A DNA stretch of 64,000 nucleotides from Bacillus sp. AFS088145 (GCF_002564465.1 NZ_NUUX01000021.1:62001-126000), one strand, 5' to 3'. Positions 1-9,616 are shown, counted from the first letter of the stretch. The notes: generated by a model not told the origin, from the sequence alone. A program made the numbers and translations.

Positions 1-321
1 ACGACAGTTAGTGTAAGTGCTACGGATAAAGCTGGAAATGTAAGTGCAACAAAGTCTTTAAAGGTATTAGATAAAACACCACCAGCTCTTCCAGTTGTTA
101 ATAAAGTTACTTCAAAATCAAAAACTGTAACAGGTAGTGCTGAGAAATATGCTTCAGTGAAGATTTATCGAGGAAGTACATTAATAGGTCAAAGCTCGGT
201 TAATTCCAGTAGTAAATTTTCTGTATCAATAAAAGTACAGAAAGCAAACACATATTTAAAGGTTTATGTCATTGATAAATCGGGAAACAAAAGTGTTCGT
301 ACAATTAAAGTTGTAAAATAG
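1..321 (+). CDS. C-terminal fragment of a surface protein with bacterial Ig-like repeats
   Basis: The reading frame is open from base 1 to a TAG at 319-321, so only the last 106 residues are visible. They hold the end of one Ig-like repeat (SATDKAGNVSATKSL) and one complete repeat (TPPALPVV, KTVTGSAEKYASVKIY, then IDKSGNKSVRTIK). This is the Big_6-like beta-sandwich fold used as a stalk in Gram-positive secreted or wall proteins. The final KVVK is followed directly by stop, and there is no LPXTG sorting signal. The protein is probably exported, but its catalytic or binding part lies outside the window and its function cannot be named. Confidence 0.75.
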   Translation, partial: TTVSVSATDKAGNVSATKSLKVLDKTPPALPVVNKVTSKSKTVTGSAEKYASVKIYRGSTLIGQSSVNSSSKFSVSIKVQKANTYLKVYVIDKSGNKSVRTIKVVK

Positions 322-325
322 TTAA

Positions 326-371
326 AATACGATGCGATAAGTTTTTTGCTTATTGCATTGTATTTTTTTTA
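326..371 (+). terminator. Rho-independent terminator of the Ig-repeat gene
   Basis: A 16-bp stem with G-U pairs (326-341 with 349-364) and a 7-base loop is followed by a T-rich run to 370, immediately after the stop codon. Confidence 0.85.
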
Positions 372-508
372 TTTTTTAAATTCTTATTGGATAGAGTGAA
401 TTTATTTGTTTCGAACTCAATTGCTTCATTTCTAATGCTCGATAATTAAGTAGACGAGGATTTGTTTTTACAAAATATTTTTAAGATGGATGCAATCTGT
501 TTTTAATA

Positions 509-697
509 TGTGGATAACTTGTGAATAAAATTTATACTTATCGACAGGAAGAAAAGATTAACAATTTTCATTTTGGTAGAATTTTGTCGTATCTTTATAT
601 TTCTTAGCTACTTGAATTAATTTATAAACAAGCGGTTTGTGGATAAGTATTATATGTTATCCACAAATTGTTAATAAACTTCTGAAATTGTGGGTAA
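509..697. promoter_or_regulatory. Cluster of DnaA boxes in a non-coding interval
   Basis: Four perfect matches to the DnaA box TTATNCACA lie in this interval: 509-517 and 520-528 on the minus strand, 638-646 on the minus strand and 657-665 on the plus strand. The last two form a convergent palindrome. One-mismatch copies are at 538-546 and 689-697. The interval 372-770 has no gene and is very AT-rich. No dnaA or dnaN is nearby, so this resembles the DnaA-box clusters found outside oriC in Bacillus rather than the origin itself. Function is inferred only from the motif. Confidence 0.6.
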
Positions 698-770
698 TTT
701 TCGGAATTTAAAATGTTTTTTACCTTTACAAATATTTGAATGATCAATACTACTTATTATTAAAGAAATT

Positions 771-803
771 AAAAGGCCATTTCCCAATTGAGAAAAGGCC
801 TTT
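771..803 (-). terminator. Terminator of the sugar transferase gene
   Basis: AAAGGCC at 772-778 pairs with GGCCTTT at 797-803. Read on the minus strand, the hairpin is followed by a T-rich tract and lies 54 bases beyond the stop codon of the transferase. Confidence 0.75.
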
Positions 804-857
804 AGTTAAATTATTCTTATTTTTGATAAAGAGAATTTTAAACTTGTCTTACATTAC

Positions 858-1514
858 TTAACGAGCACCTTCACCAGTCAAGACAACTTTAATTGTTTTA
901 AACATAATTCGAATGTCCAACATGATTGATTGATGTTCAATATAGTGTAAATCCAAGACTAACTTCTCTTTCGGTGTTAATTCATACCCGCCATTCACTT
1001 GTGCCCAGCCAGTTAACCCTGGTTTGACTGTTAAGCGATTAGTGAAGCCTGGTACTTCATGATTAAATTTTACTAAAAAAAACGCTCTTTCTGGTCTAGG
1101 ACCAACAAGACTCATATCTCCACGTAAGACATTGACGAACTGCGGTAATTCATCGATACGAGTTTTTCGAAGGAAGTGACCAAGCTTTGTAATACGAGGA
1201 TCATCCGTACTAGCCCATTGTGGTCCATTTATCTCTGCATCCATACGCATTGTTCTTAACTTGTAAATATTAAAAATCTTCCCATTTAATCCAACGCGTT
1301 CTTGGATGAAAAGAGCAGGACCAGGAGAATCAATTTTAATTAATGCGATAAAGAACAATACAAATGGTAAAGAAATGACAAACGCGAGCGACGCAAAGAC
1401 TACATCCAATGTTCTTTTTATAAATGAATAAAAAATACTTTTCTTTTTTAATGACTCAAGTTGTTGAATTGAGTAGCGGCTTTCAACCTTTTGTTGAGTA
1501 TTCTGTAAGGCCAT
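858..1514 (-). CDS. Undecaprenyl-phosphate sugar-phosphate transferase (WbaP/TuaA/EpsL type)
   Basis: The 218-residue product belongs to the bacterial sugar transferase family (PF02397), which moves a sugar-1-phosphate from a nucleotide sugar to undecaprenyl phosphate and so starts exopolysaccharide or teichuronic-acid repeat units. An N-terminal region is followed by a hydrophobic re-entrant segment at about residues 36-60 (KRTLDVVFASLAF), then the family motifs ERVG, YKLRTM, TRIDELPQ and SLVGPRPE. The length fits the short monotopic form without the extra membrane domain of WbaP. It starts at ATG 1514 with TGGGGTG upstream. The gene stands alone, with no glycosyltransferases or polymerase beside it, so the polymer is unknown. 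Its own promoter and terminator can be proposed. Confidence 0.88.
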   Translation of the reverse strand: MALQNTQQKVESRYSIQQLESLKKKSIFYSFIKRTLDVVFASLAFVISLPFVLFFIALIKIDSPGPALFIQERVGLNGKIFNIYKLRTMRMDAEINGPQWASTDDPRITKLGHFLRKTRIDELPQFVNVLRGDMSLVGPRPERAFFLVKFNHEVPGFTNRLTVKPGLTGWAQVNGGYELTPKEKLVLDLHYIEHQSIMLDIRIMFKTIKVVLTGEGAR

Positions 1515-1607
1515 TTAAACACCCCAGTTTATAATTTAGGCCCATCCTTGCAAGTGCATTGCAACATGTCCTAATGTATAACGTTTACGTTTTATAACAT
1601 CATAACA

Positions 1608-1635
1608 ATTATAAATGTTCGCAGAAAAAAATCAA
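1608..1635 (-). promoter_or_regulatory. Candidate sigma-A promoter of the sugar transferase gene
   Basis: On the minus strand TTGATT (1635-1630) and TATAAT (1613-1608) are separated by 16 bases. A near-palindromic AACGTTTACGTT just downstream, around 1580-1593, could be an operator, but nothing identifies its protein. Confidence 0.5.
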
Positions 1636-2727
1636 ATTATTTTTATGTTACAAGCTTATTACTCCACATAAAAAGTTCACAAGGGTACCTTACACTTATA
1701 GTGTGTGCAAGAATGATTTATTAATCGGCATTACAATAATTAGTAATTGATCAAACTTTTGTCCAGGTCGACTTTTTAGGTATTATTATTTTAGCATAAA
1801 GTAAGTGGAAAAATACGTCACGTTAAAAATGCACTTTCCCAAAATAACATTTAAATTTGTTTAATTTGTGAGGGATTAATCCTTTTTATAACCTTGGTTT
1901 TGTAATTGGGTATGTAATAACAATATTTTGATGATTCTCCTTATAATTTATTATGAATAAATTTAGTTATTTTATCCTTCCTTTAAATCCTTGTTTTTTT
2001 GTTTCTCCAAAAATCAACTCCCTCTTCGTAATTGCTCAAGAATTTTTTTACTTATGGCAAACCCTTTAGCACTTTTTATTGCTGTTATATTTGATTTAGA
2101 TTTAAGTGGGCGCAATTTATAATTTATGTAGTTCCATTAAGGACTATATTTAATATTTAGAGTGGAGTATTGAAAATGCTCTATTTAACTGCTTTTTCAT
2201 TACCGCATTATTAAACTTATTACCGCAGAAGAAATATGATTCTAATATTTTTGATCATTTAGGATAATCTTCTTCTTCAAAAAAGCGTAAACTTTAATTT
2301 TTCAATGAAAAAACAAATAAATTAGTGGGGATATGGCTGGATATGACTAAAGATGGAATGGATTTATCACTTAGTATTCAAGATTGTTAAATTTAATTTA
2401 AATTGAGAAGAAATCTCTTGATGTGGAATCAGTATTGATATAAATTTTTTTATGCATAGTGGATATACAGTTTGATAATCGTGTGAATGAAAACTTTACT
2501 TTTTCGTATGAAATGATTAGTTCATATTGGCTAATTATATTGTATTTGCTTAAAGTTTAAACCCAAATCTATAAGCATTATTACTAATGTTACTGTATAA
2601 AATCTTGTCAGTAAATACTTACTTTTGAAGAATGTTAGTGTTTTTTAAGGAATGGAATGAATAATTGTAGTAATATATTGAAGTGAGTCGAAATTTTGTT
2701 TAATTTAGTCGAAAGGTTAGGTGTTAA
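1636..2727. other. 1.1-kb interval with no recognisable gene
   Basis: No open frame of useful length with a ribosome binding site was found on either strand. The stretch is very AT-rich with frequent stops. Short open pieces, for example around 2330-2390 (GIWLDMTKDGMDLS), could be remnants of a decayed gene but cannot be assigned. The last part must hold the yvyE promoter. Confidence 0.5.
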
Positions 2728-3348
2728 ATGCTAGCGAATTATTTCACTGTTTGTGGCTTTGGTAGTCATGAGATTGAGATTGAAAAATCGAAATTTATTT
2801 GTTACATAAATGAAGCGAAAACTGAAGTTGATGCGCAACGATTCATTTCAGAAATTAAAAAAAAGCATTTTGATGCATCTCATAATTGCTCAGCTTATTT
2901 AATCGGTGAAAATGATGAAATTCAAAAAGCCAATGATGATGGTGAACCGAGTGGTACGGCTGGAGTTCCAATGTTAGAAGTTTTGAAAAAGAGAGGATTA
3001 AAAGATACCGTTGTTGTTGTAACAAGGTATTTTGGCGGTAAAAAGCTTGGAGCAGGAGGATTAATTCGTGCTTATGGACAGGCAGTCAGTGAAGGGTTAA
3101 ACGCTGTTGGAATTGTTGAGCGTTCATTAGTTAAAGTAATGAACGTAAAGATTAATTATAAATTGTTAGGTAAAGTAGAGTTCGCTTTACGGAACTCACA
3201 TTATCATTTAGAAAATGTTAACCACATGGAAGAAGTAAGCTTTGAACTTTGGATTAAGGTTGATGAAGTAGATAGCTTCAAAAACTGGATGATTGAGTTA
3301 ACAAATGGTAGTTGCCATATAAATGAAAGTATTGTTAAATACATGTAG
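2728..3348 (+). CDS. yvyE: YigZ/IMPACT-family protein YvyE
   Basis: The 206-residue product has the UPF0029 (IMPACT N-terminal) domain in the first 120 residues, with the signature DDGEPSGTAG followed by TRYFGGKKLGAGGL, and the smaller C-terminal domain of YigZ proteins. The biochemical role is unclear. Relatives are linked to translation or stress control, and E. coli YigZ has an RNA-binding-like fold. B. subtilis yvyE sits beside the same LCP and degS genes, which supports the name. The ATG at 2728 has the purine-rich GAAAGGTTAGGTG in front of it. Confidence 0.9.
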   Translation: MLANYFTVCGFGSHEIEIEKSKFICYINEAKTEVDAQRFISEIKKKHFDASHNCSAYLIGENDEIQKANDDGEPSGTAGVPMLEVLKKRGLKDTVVVVTRYFGGKKLGAGGLIRAYGQAVSEGLNAVGIVERSLVKVMNVKINYKLLGKVEFALRNSHYHLENVNHMEEVSFELWIKVDEVDSFKNWMIELTNGSCHINESIVKYM

Positions 3349-3432
3349 TAGTCTAGCTTGATAAATAGTAAATTTATGACTAATTTCAAATAGAACAATC
3401 ATACTAACTTTAAAGGAGGTCTATTCGAACAT

Positions 3433-4467
3433 ATGAATCAGAATCATTCTCGAAAAATGGCCAAGAAAAGAAGAAAGAAAAAGAGAGGCTTAATTGCTAG
3501 AGTATTATTACTTATTATTATAATAGCCTTAGTGTTTGTAGGATATAAAGGCGTTAGAACATATCTTGAATTAAATAAAGCAACAAAAGGAGAAGATATT
3601 TCTTCAAACTTAAGAAATGAAAAAGTTGCTATATCTAAAGATCCAATATCTATTCTCTTCTTAGGGATTGAGAACTATTCAACTGGTGGAAAGGGTGGAC
3701 GAACTGACTCGATGATCCTTGCTACCTTTAATCCAAAAGAGGAGACAATTAAAACAATGAGTATTCCTCGTGATACATATGTAAGTATCCCAGGACATGC
3801 AGACAAAACTAAAATAAACCATGCATATTCATATGGCGGCTTACAATTAACAGTTGATACAGTTGAACAATTCTTAAATGTACCAATTGATTATTACGTT
3901 ACAGTGGACTTTAATGGCTTTAAAAACATAGTTGACGCAGTTGGTGGAATAGATGTTGATGTACCATTTGATTTCTGGGAAAATACAGATACTACACCAA
4001 GGAAAAAGGTTTACTTTACAAAAGGTATGATGCATTTAAATGGACAACAGGCATTAGCATACTCTCGTATGCGTAAACGTGATCCTCGTGGTGATTTTGG
4101 ACGTGAAGAAAGACAGCAACAAGTAATTAAAGCGATCTTAAATGAAATTAAATCACCTGAAACAATCATGAAAATGGATCAATACGCGAAAGTGTTCAGT
4201 AAAAATATTAGTACAAACATGAAAATAAGCGGTGGTATTTCACTTGCGAAGCATTTACCTAATATCACTGAAAATGACTTAGAAACAATAAAATTAAAAG
4301 GTCACGATGATACGATTCACGGTATTTACTATTATGTTCCTGAAGAGGAAAGTGTAAGAGAAATTACTAGCAAATTCCGAGTTCACTTAGGTTTAGAAAA
4401 ACCATCTACAACTAATACAATTAATTCAGATAGTAGTTCTGAAAATGAAAATAGTACCAATCAATAA
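3433..4467 (+). CDS. tagU: LytR-CpsA-Psr family cell-wall glycopolymer ligase (TagU/LytR)
   Basis: The 344-residue product has a basic N-terminus (KRRKKKRG), one transmembrane segment at about residues 18-42, and an extracellular LCP domain. The phosphate- and lipid-binding arginines are visible in GRTDSM, SIPRDTYV and SRMRKRDPRGDFGREERQQ. LCP enzymes transfer wall teichoic acid or similar polymers from the undecaprenyl carrier to peptidoglycan. The tail after residue 320 is Ser/Asn-rich and low in complexity. AAAGGAGGT at 3413-3421 fixes the ATG at 3433. In B. subtilis the paralogue at this position is LytR (TagU). Which of the several LCP paralogues this equals is inferred from location. 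Confidence 0.88.
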   Translation: MNQNHSRKMAKKRRKKKRGLIARVLLLIIIIALVFVGYKGVRTYLELNKATKGEDISSNLRNEKVAISKDPISILFLGIENYSTGGKGGRTDSMILATFNPKEETIKTMSIPRDTYVSIPGHADKTKINHAYSYGGLQLTVDTVEQFLNVPIDYYVTVDFNGFKNIVDAVGGIDVDVPFDFWENTDTTPRKKVYFTKGMMHLNGQQALAYSRMRKRDPRGDFGREERQQQVIKAILNEIKSPETIMKMDQYAKVFSKNISTNMKISGGISLAKHLPNITENDLETIKLKGHDDTIHGIYYYVPEEESVREITSKFRVHLGLEKPSTTNTINSDSSSENENSTNQ

Positions 4468-4475
4468 ATAGGCTG

Positions 4476-4510
4476 AAAGCTGATTCTTTTACAGGAATCA
4501 GCTTTTTTAT
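4476..4510 (+). terminator. Terminator after the LCP gene
   Basis: AAAGCTGATTC (4476-4486) pairs with GAATCAGCTTT (4495-4505), followed by a T run. It separates the LCP gene from degS. Confidence 0.9.
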
Positions 4511-4757
4511 TGGGTCAATCGTAATATCTTTGTAATACTTGTTAACATTATGTTAAGGATGTTATAGAAGGGTGTGTATTTTTTAAAACTTATAATAAAA
4601 TACCAATATATATTGGTAATATAAGGTCTGAATCGGAAAAATTTAAATTTTTGCTTATTTCAAATTTTTGTACAATTATAATCCTAATTACATTATAATA
4701 TTAGATATACATAAATTTATTAGTCATTTAGTAATAGGCTAATGGGGGAAAAGGTGA

Positions 4758-5930
4758 ATGACAGCTAGGAAAATGGACAATCAGACACTAGACGAAATCA
4801 TGGATAATATGCTCTCATCTGTTATAGATAGTAAGTCCCATGTGTTTGGAATTGTTGAAGATACTCGCTCAGAATATGAGAAATTAAGAGTAGAGCTTGA
4901 AGAAGTAAAAGTACAAGTAGTAGAAAAAATTGAAAATACGGTTAGATTAGATTTATTAGCACGAGCAGCACGCCAAAAATTAACTGAAGTTGATGGGGAT
5001 TTTAATCGGTATACGGAATCTCAAGTAAAGGAAGTATATGAAACTGCCCAAAATATTCAGGAACAGCATTTTCTTTCATTAAAGGAAGAAAAACTTCTAA
5101 ATCATCGTAGAAAAGAATTAGAAAATAGACTTCAAACTTTGTTAGAGAAACTACAAAAAGCCGAATTATTAGTTGCCCGTATTTCAATTGTTTTAAACTA
5201 CCTTAATACAGACTTTAAGCAAGTTAGTCATTTACTTGAAGATGCAAAGCAAAAACAAGAGTTCGGATTTCAACTGATACAAGCTCAGGAAGAAGAGCGT
5301 ATAAAGTTATCACGCGAAATTCACGATGGACCTGCCCAAACGTTAGCCAGTATATTAATGCAGTCAGACTTTTTAATAAAAACATATCGCCAAAGGCCAG
5401 AAGAAGATGCAAGAAAAGAATTAGGTGATATAAAGGAACAAGTCCGTAGTGCATTAGGGGAAGTTAGAAGAATTATATACGATCTACGCCCAATGGCATT
5501 AGATGATTTAGGTTTAGTTCCAGCCCTTAATAAATATTTAAAATCGCTTGAGTCGTATAAGCATATTGAAATTAAATTTGAATATGGTCAAAGTAAAAAA
5601 AGACTTAATTCAAAAATAGAAGTTGCGATTTTTAGGATCATCCAAGAGGCAGTTCAAAACGCATGTAAGCATGCCAATCCATCAACAATTTATGTAAGAT
5701 TAGAGTTTTTAAGAAATAAAATTAATGTTTTCGTTCAAGATGATGGAATTGGTTTTCCTGTTGGAGAAGGCCAAAGTGAAAACTCTTTCGGATTAATAGG
5801 AATGAAAGAACGCGTTGAGTTATTAAATGGAGATTTTATAATCGAATCTATATTAGACGTAGGTACGACAATTAGGATCACTTTAGATGTAGAAATTGGG
5901 AATAAATTAGAAATGTCATTGCAAAAATAA
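4758..5930 (+). CDS. degS: Sensor histidine kinase DegS
   Basis: The 390-residue cytoplasmic kinase has no transmembrane segment, close to the 385 residues of B. subtilis DegS. The first 175 residues are the DegS sensor domain and coiled coils. The dimerisation/phosphoacceptor segment is SREIHDGPAQ with phosphorylated His189, in HisKA_3 style. The HATPase domain follows with EAVQNACKHA and DDGIGFP. DegS phosphorylates and dephosphorylates DegU to control degradative enzymes, competence, motility and exopolymers. The ATG at 4758 follows GGGGGAAAAGGTGA. A 168-base gap before degU suggests degU also has its own promoter, as in B. subtilis. Confidence 0.97.
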   Translation: MTARKMDNQTLDEIMDNMLSSVIDSKSHVFGIVEDTRSEYEKLRVELEEVKVQVVEKIENTVRLDLLARAARQKLTEVDGDFNRYTESQVKEVYETAQNIQEQHFLSLKEEKLLNHRRKELENRLQTLLEKLQKAELLVARISIVLNYLNTDFKQVSHLLEDAKQKQEFGFQLIQAQEEERIKLSREIHDGPAQTLASILMQSDFLIKTYRQRPEEDARKELGDIKEQVRSALGEVRRIIYDLRPMALDDLGLVPALNKYLKSLESYKHIEIKFEYGQSKKRLNSKIEVAIFRIIQEAVQNACKHANPSTIYVRLEFLRNKINVFVQDDGIGFPVGEGQSENSFGLIGMKERVELLNGDFIIESILDVGTTIRITLDVEIGNKLEMSLQK

Positions 5931-6098
5931 ACGTCTGAAAATTTCTAAAAGTAAAATTTTATTTCACGCTTTTCGGAGATTTGCGTCGTGACAATTAATA
6001 AAATATGTTAAAATATACTATAATTTAGAAAAAAATACCAATTTTTACAAATTTCGATAGATTAGCAAACTAGAACAAATAAACAGAGGAGTAATGAA

Positions 6099-6776
6099 AT
6101 GAAAACTAGAATTGCAATTGTAGATGATCATAAATTGTTTCGTGAAGGAATTAAGAGAATCCTAGACTTTGAAGAGAGTTTTGAAGTTGTTGCTGAAGGT
6201 TCAGACGGCACAGAGGTTGTAAATATCATGGATCAACATGAAGTAGATGTATTTATTGTTGATATAAACATGCCGATAATGAACGGAGTAACTGCTACAA
6301 AAGCATTACTAGAAAAACATCCTGATGCAAAAGTAATTATTTTATCAATTCATGATGATGAATCGTATGTGACTCATGTGCTAAAAGTAGGTGCAAGAGG
6401 CTATTTATTAAAAGAAATGGACTCAGATACACTAATTGAAGCCATTAAAGTCGTTACAAAAGGTGGATGTTATTTACACCCGAAGATTACTCACAACCTA
6501 GTAGAAGAATTTAGAAGACTATCACTTAAAGAACAGTTATTTAAATCTCGCGAAGTAGAAGTGCGCCGTCCATTACATTTACTTACTAGAAGAGAATGTG
6601 AAGTACTTCAAATGTTAGCAGATGGTAAAAGTAACCGTGCTATTGGTGAAGCTCTCTTTATTAGTGAAAAAACTGTCAAAAACCATGTAAGTAATATTCT
6701 ACAAAAGTTAGAAGTAAATGACCGTACTCATGCGGTAGTAACGGCAATTCGAAATGCTTGGGTAGAAGTCAAATAG
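6099..6776 (+). CDS. degU: Response regulator DegU
   Basis: The 225-residue NarL/FixJ-type regulator has an N-terminal receiver domain with the acidic pocket (VDDHK), the phosphorylated Asp55 (VDINMP) and the conserved Lys near SIH...LLKE. The C-terminal LuxR-type helix-turn-helix is [12 protein letters not shown]...[17 protein letters not shown]. It is the partner of DegS upstream. Its phosphorylated form activates extracellular protease and polymer genes, and its unphosphorylated form helps ComK act in competence. Competence genes comFA and comFC lie 1.5 kb downstream. AGAGGAG precedes the ATG. Confidence 0.97.
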   Translation: MKTRIAIVDDHKLFREGIKRILDFEESFEVVAEGSDGTEVVNIMDQHEVDVFIVDINMPIMNGVTATKALLEKHPDAKVIILSIHDDESYVTHVLKVGARGYLLKEMDSDTLIEAIKVVTKGGCYLHPKITHNLVEEFRRLSLKEQLFKSREVEVRRPLHLLTRRECEVLQMLADGKSNRAIGEALFISEKTVKNHVSNILQKLEVNDRTHAVVTAIRNAWVEVK

Positions 6777-6790
6777 TTAGGTGCAAAAAG

Positions 6791-6820
6791 CAGAGTATCG
6801 GATAATCGGTACTCTGTTTT
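6791..6820 (+). terminator. Terminator after degU
   Basis: A 10-bp stem (6791-6800 with 6807-6816, one G-U pair) with a 6-base loop is followed by TTTT. Confidence 0.8.
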
Positions 6821-7072
6821 AGTTTGTAAACGAAGAACAATATAGTTGATTTTTCACTTTTAGTCTGAAACGAAGAATCAATAAAATGCCCAATTTTTCT
6901 TTTCAATAAATAGGCTTTTAAGTATAATAAGTCTTTCTAAGTCTAACTGAATTGTCGAATTGGCTCAGAGTAAAGAGAATGAAATACAATGATTTTACTA
7001 AATTAGTTGTGTAAAATTAAACCAATAAATACATAGTTAAACGTTACTATATATATAAGAAAGGATACGACA

Positions 7073-7915
7073 ATGAGAACTGCAATTGTTACAGATAGTA
7101 CATCCTATATCCCAAAGGAAGTAAGAGATTCTTTAGATATACATATGTTGCCTCTTAATGTAATCTTCGGAGATGCATCCTACCAAGAAGAAGTTGAAAT
7201 TACAGCTGAACAATTTTTCCTCAAGGTCCGTGAACAAAAGGAGCTTCCAAAAACTTCACAGCCTGCATATGGCACGATTATTGAAAAATTTGAACAGCTA
7301 TCAAAAGAATATGAGGCTGTTGTTGCTATCACTTTATCAAGTGGAATTAGTGGAACTTATCAAAGTATTGTATCAGCTGGTTCAATGATTGATAACTTAG
7401 AAGTAGTCGCTTACGATTCAGAAATTAGCTGCATGGTCCAAGGGTTTTATGTCATTGAAGCTGCGAAAATGGCAAAGAGCGGTGCTGGACCAACTGAAAT
7501 TATTGAGCGTCTAGATGAAATAAAAAAATCTGCAAATGCTTACTTTATGGTTTTTGATTTAGATCACCTGCAACGCGGTGGAAGACTTTCAAGTGCACAA
7601 GCATTTGTAGGAAGTTTACTACAAGTAAAGCCAATTCTAACATTTGTAGACAAACAAATTGTTGCCTTTGAAAAAATTCGAACTGAAAAAAAAGCAATGA
7701 AACGAATTACAGATTTATTTGGCGAAGTTTCATCAAAAGGCGAAAAAATGAAAGCAGTAGTTATTCACTCAAATCGAGAAGACGATGCAAAAAAGTTAGC
7801 CCAACAACTTAGTGAAACATATCCGAATGTTGAATTAGAAACTTCATATTTTGGCCCAGTAATTGGAACGCATCTTGGTGAAGGTGCTTTAGGATTGGGT
7901 TGGTATGTTGTTTGA
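7073..7915 (+). CDS. degV: DegV family fatty-acid-binding protein
   Basis: The 280-residue product is a complete DegV protein. It has the TDSTSYIP motif at residues 8-15, the SSGISGTYQS loop near residue 90 and the GRLSSAQA loop in the second half. These residues hold a fatty acid carboxylate in known structures. In Firmicutes with FakA, such FakB-like proteins present fatty acids for phosphorylation. No fakA is nearby, so that role is inferred. The position after degU is the same as B. subtilis yviA/degV. The ATG has GAAAGGA upstream. Confidence 0.93.
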   Translation: MRTAIVTDSTSYIPKEVRDSLDIHMLPLNVIFGDASYQEEVEITAEQFFLKVREQKELPKTSQPAYGTIIEKFEQLSKEYEAVVAITLSSGISGTYQSIVSAGSMIDNLEVVAYDSEISCMVQGFYVIEAAKMAKSGAGPTEIIERLDEIKKSANAYFMVFDLDHLQRGGRLSSAQAFVGSLLQVKPILTFVDKQIVAFEKIRTEKKAMKRITDLFGEVSSKGEKMKAVVIHSNREDDAKKLAQQLSETYPNVELETSYFGPVIGTHLGEGALGLGWYVV

Positions 7916-7919
7916 GTAG

Positions 7920-7949
7920 GAGCTCCTTTGATTAGGGGCTCTTTGTTTT
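7920..7949 (+). terminator. Terminator after degV
   Basis: GAGCTCC (7920-7926) pairs with GGGGCTC (7935-7941), followed by TTTGTTTT. Confidence 0.75.
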
Positions 7950-8272
7950 GTAGTAAAAGAGAGTTATCGTCATTAATAAGTGAGTATCGTAAATAAAAAC
8001 TAGTAATCGCAATTAAAAATAGAAAATAATCAAAAATGCTTCATTTTTTTACTCGAAATGAATTAGTTTAGTCTACTTTACAAACGAACTGTAAAATTAT
8101 TGAAAGGGGATTTTTAAAATGTGTTCCTAAAAAATGTCACAATATATCTATATATTTGACAAGGAAATTTCACTGGATTTTACGTCGTTACTGACTGATC
8201 GGATGTACTATTTGAAGATGACCATATTTATTTGATCCCTCGAAATAATTATTAAAAGAAAGTAGGTTAAAA
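7950..8272. other. Upstream region of the comF operon
   Basis: No gene was seen in these 323 bases. A TTGACA at about 8156-8161 could be a -35 element but lacks a good -10 at normal spacing. Convincing paired ComK boxes (AAAA-N5-TTTT with 8-, 18- or 31-base separation) were not found. Confidence 0.4.
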
Positions 8273-9616
8273 ATGGACAAATTTTACGGTAGAAAACTCC
8301 AACTTCCCCCCACAATAAACCTTCAAGACATCCCTTCAACAAGTCTAATCATTCAAGCTGTTCAAAAAGTTAAAAATCGCTATCAATGCTTTCGTTGTGG
8401 TAATCAAAATCAACACTTTTTCGCTACTCATTTTTGTGCTAGATGTTCATCACAGTGTACGTATTGTCGAAAATGTATCACGATGGGAAAGATGTCGACA
8501 TGCACTGAGCTAGTTATTAATGAAGTTGATATGAAATTCGATCCCTCAATTTCTGGACTCGAATGGGATGGTAAACTTTCACCACAGCAAAAAGAAGCAT
8601 CTATTAAAGTAGTTGAAGCTGTGAACGAAAATCAGAATTTGCTACTTTGGGCAGTTTGTGGTGCAGGAAAAACGGAAATGTTGTTTGAAGGGATTGAAGC
8701 TGCACTACAGCAAGGAAAATTTGTTTGTATCACAACTCCTCGAGTAGATGTGGTTTTAGAGCTATCGATTCGATTCAGAAAAGCCTTCCCTACTATTTCA
8801 ATTGCAGTACTTTATGGAGGAAGTGAAGAGATATGGGATGGAAATAGGATAACGATTTGTACAGTACATCAGTTAATGAAATTTAGACATACCTTCCACT
8901 TATTAATTATCGATGAAGTTGATGCTTTTCCTTATAATATTGAAACACATTTGCATTGGGTTGCAAATGAATCAAGAACAATTAAAGGTTCTACAGTGCA
9001 AATGACAGCTACTCCCTCTAGTGAACAACAACTACTTGCGCTAAAAAATAAAATCAAAAATGTAATGGTCCCCGCAAGATACCATAGGCAACCCCTGCCA
9101 GTACCGAGCTTTGTATGGATTGGTAACTGGCGTAAAACGATCCGTAAATCACGAAAACTTCCAAATTCCTTAGAAAAATGGATAAAATTACTTATTCAAA
9201 AAGGCTGCCCTATTTTTTTGTTTGTCCCTACAATAAATGAATGTGTTTTTATAGAAGAGGCTGTTAAAAAGATAACAGTCAAATCGGCATCAGTTCATAG
9301 TCAAGATCCACAAAGACATGAAAAAGTGAGTGATTTTCGAAATGGTGATACTCAAGTTTTAATTACAACGACAATTTTAGAGAGAGGCGTTACGATTTCG
9401 AATAGCCAAATTGCAGTACTAGGAGCTGATGAAGAGATTTTTACTGAAAGTGCACTAGTTCAAATTGCTGGGCGTGCTGGTAGGCATATTAATTATGCAA
9501 ATGGAGAAGTGATTTTCTTTCATAATGGAATTAGCGAAGAAATGGTCAAAGCTAAAAAGCAAATACTTCTAATGAATCATTTAGGTAGCGAGAAAGGCTG
9601 GTTGGATAATAAGTGA
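8273..9616 (+). CDS. comFA: Competence DNA-uptake ATPase/helicase ComFA
   Basis: The 447-residue product drives single-stranded DNA uptake during transformation. A zinc-finger module carries Cys39, 42, 55, 58, 62, 65, 68 and 77. The superfamily-2 helicase core follows, with Walker A CGAGKTE at 129-135, DEVD at 214-217, MTATPS, and the C-terminal motif QIAGRAGRH. The ATG at 8273 has only a modest ribosome binding site (AAAGTAGG). The stop TGA overlaps the GTG start of comFC, so the two are translationally coupled. The comFB gene that lies between them in B. subtilis is absent here. Confidence 0.96.
   Translation: MDKFYGRKLQLPPTINLQDIPSTSLIIQAVQKVKNRYQCFRCGNQNQHFFATHFCARCSSQCTYCRKCITMGKMSTCTELVINEVDMKFDPSISGLEWDGKLSPQQKEASIKVVEAVNENQNLLLWAVCGAGKTEMLFEGIEAALQQGKFVCITTPRVDVVLELSIRFRKAFPTISIAVLYGGSEEIWDGNRITICTVHQLMKFRHTFHLLIIDEVDAFPYNIETHLHWVANESRTIKGSTVQMTATPSSEQQLLALKNKIKNVMVPARYHRQPLPVPSFVWIGNWRKTIRKSRKLPNSLEKWIKLLIQKGCPIFLFVPTINECVFIEEAVKKITVKSASVHSQDPQRHEKVSDFRNGDTQVLITTTILERGVTISNSQIAVLGADEEIFTESALVQIAGRAGRHINYANGEVIFFHNGISEEMVKAKKQILLMNHLGSEKGWLDNK

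Noticed and set aside
509-697. The DnaA-box cluster as the chromosomal origin.
   Set aside because: dnaA, dnaN, rpmH and recF are absent, and the neighbours are a surface protein and a sugar transferase.
7950-8272. ComK boxes upstream of comFA.
   Set aside because: AT-rich pieces resembling half sites occur, but no pair has the required spacing.
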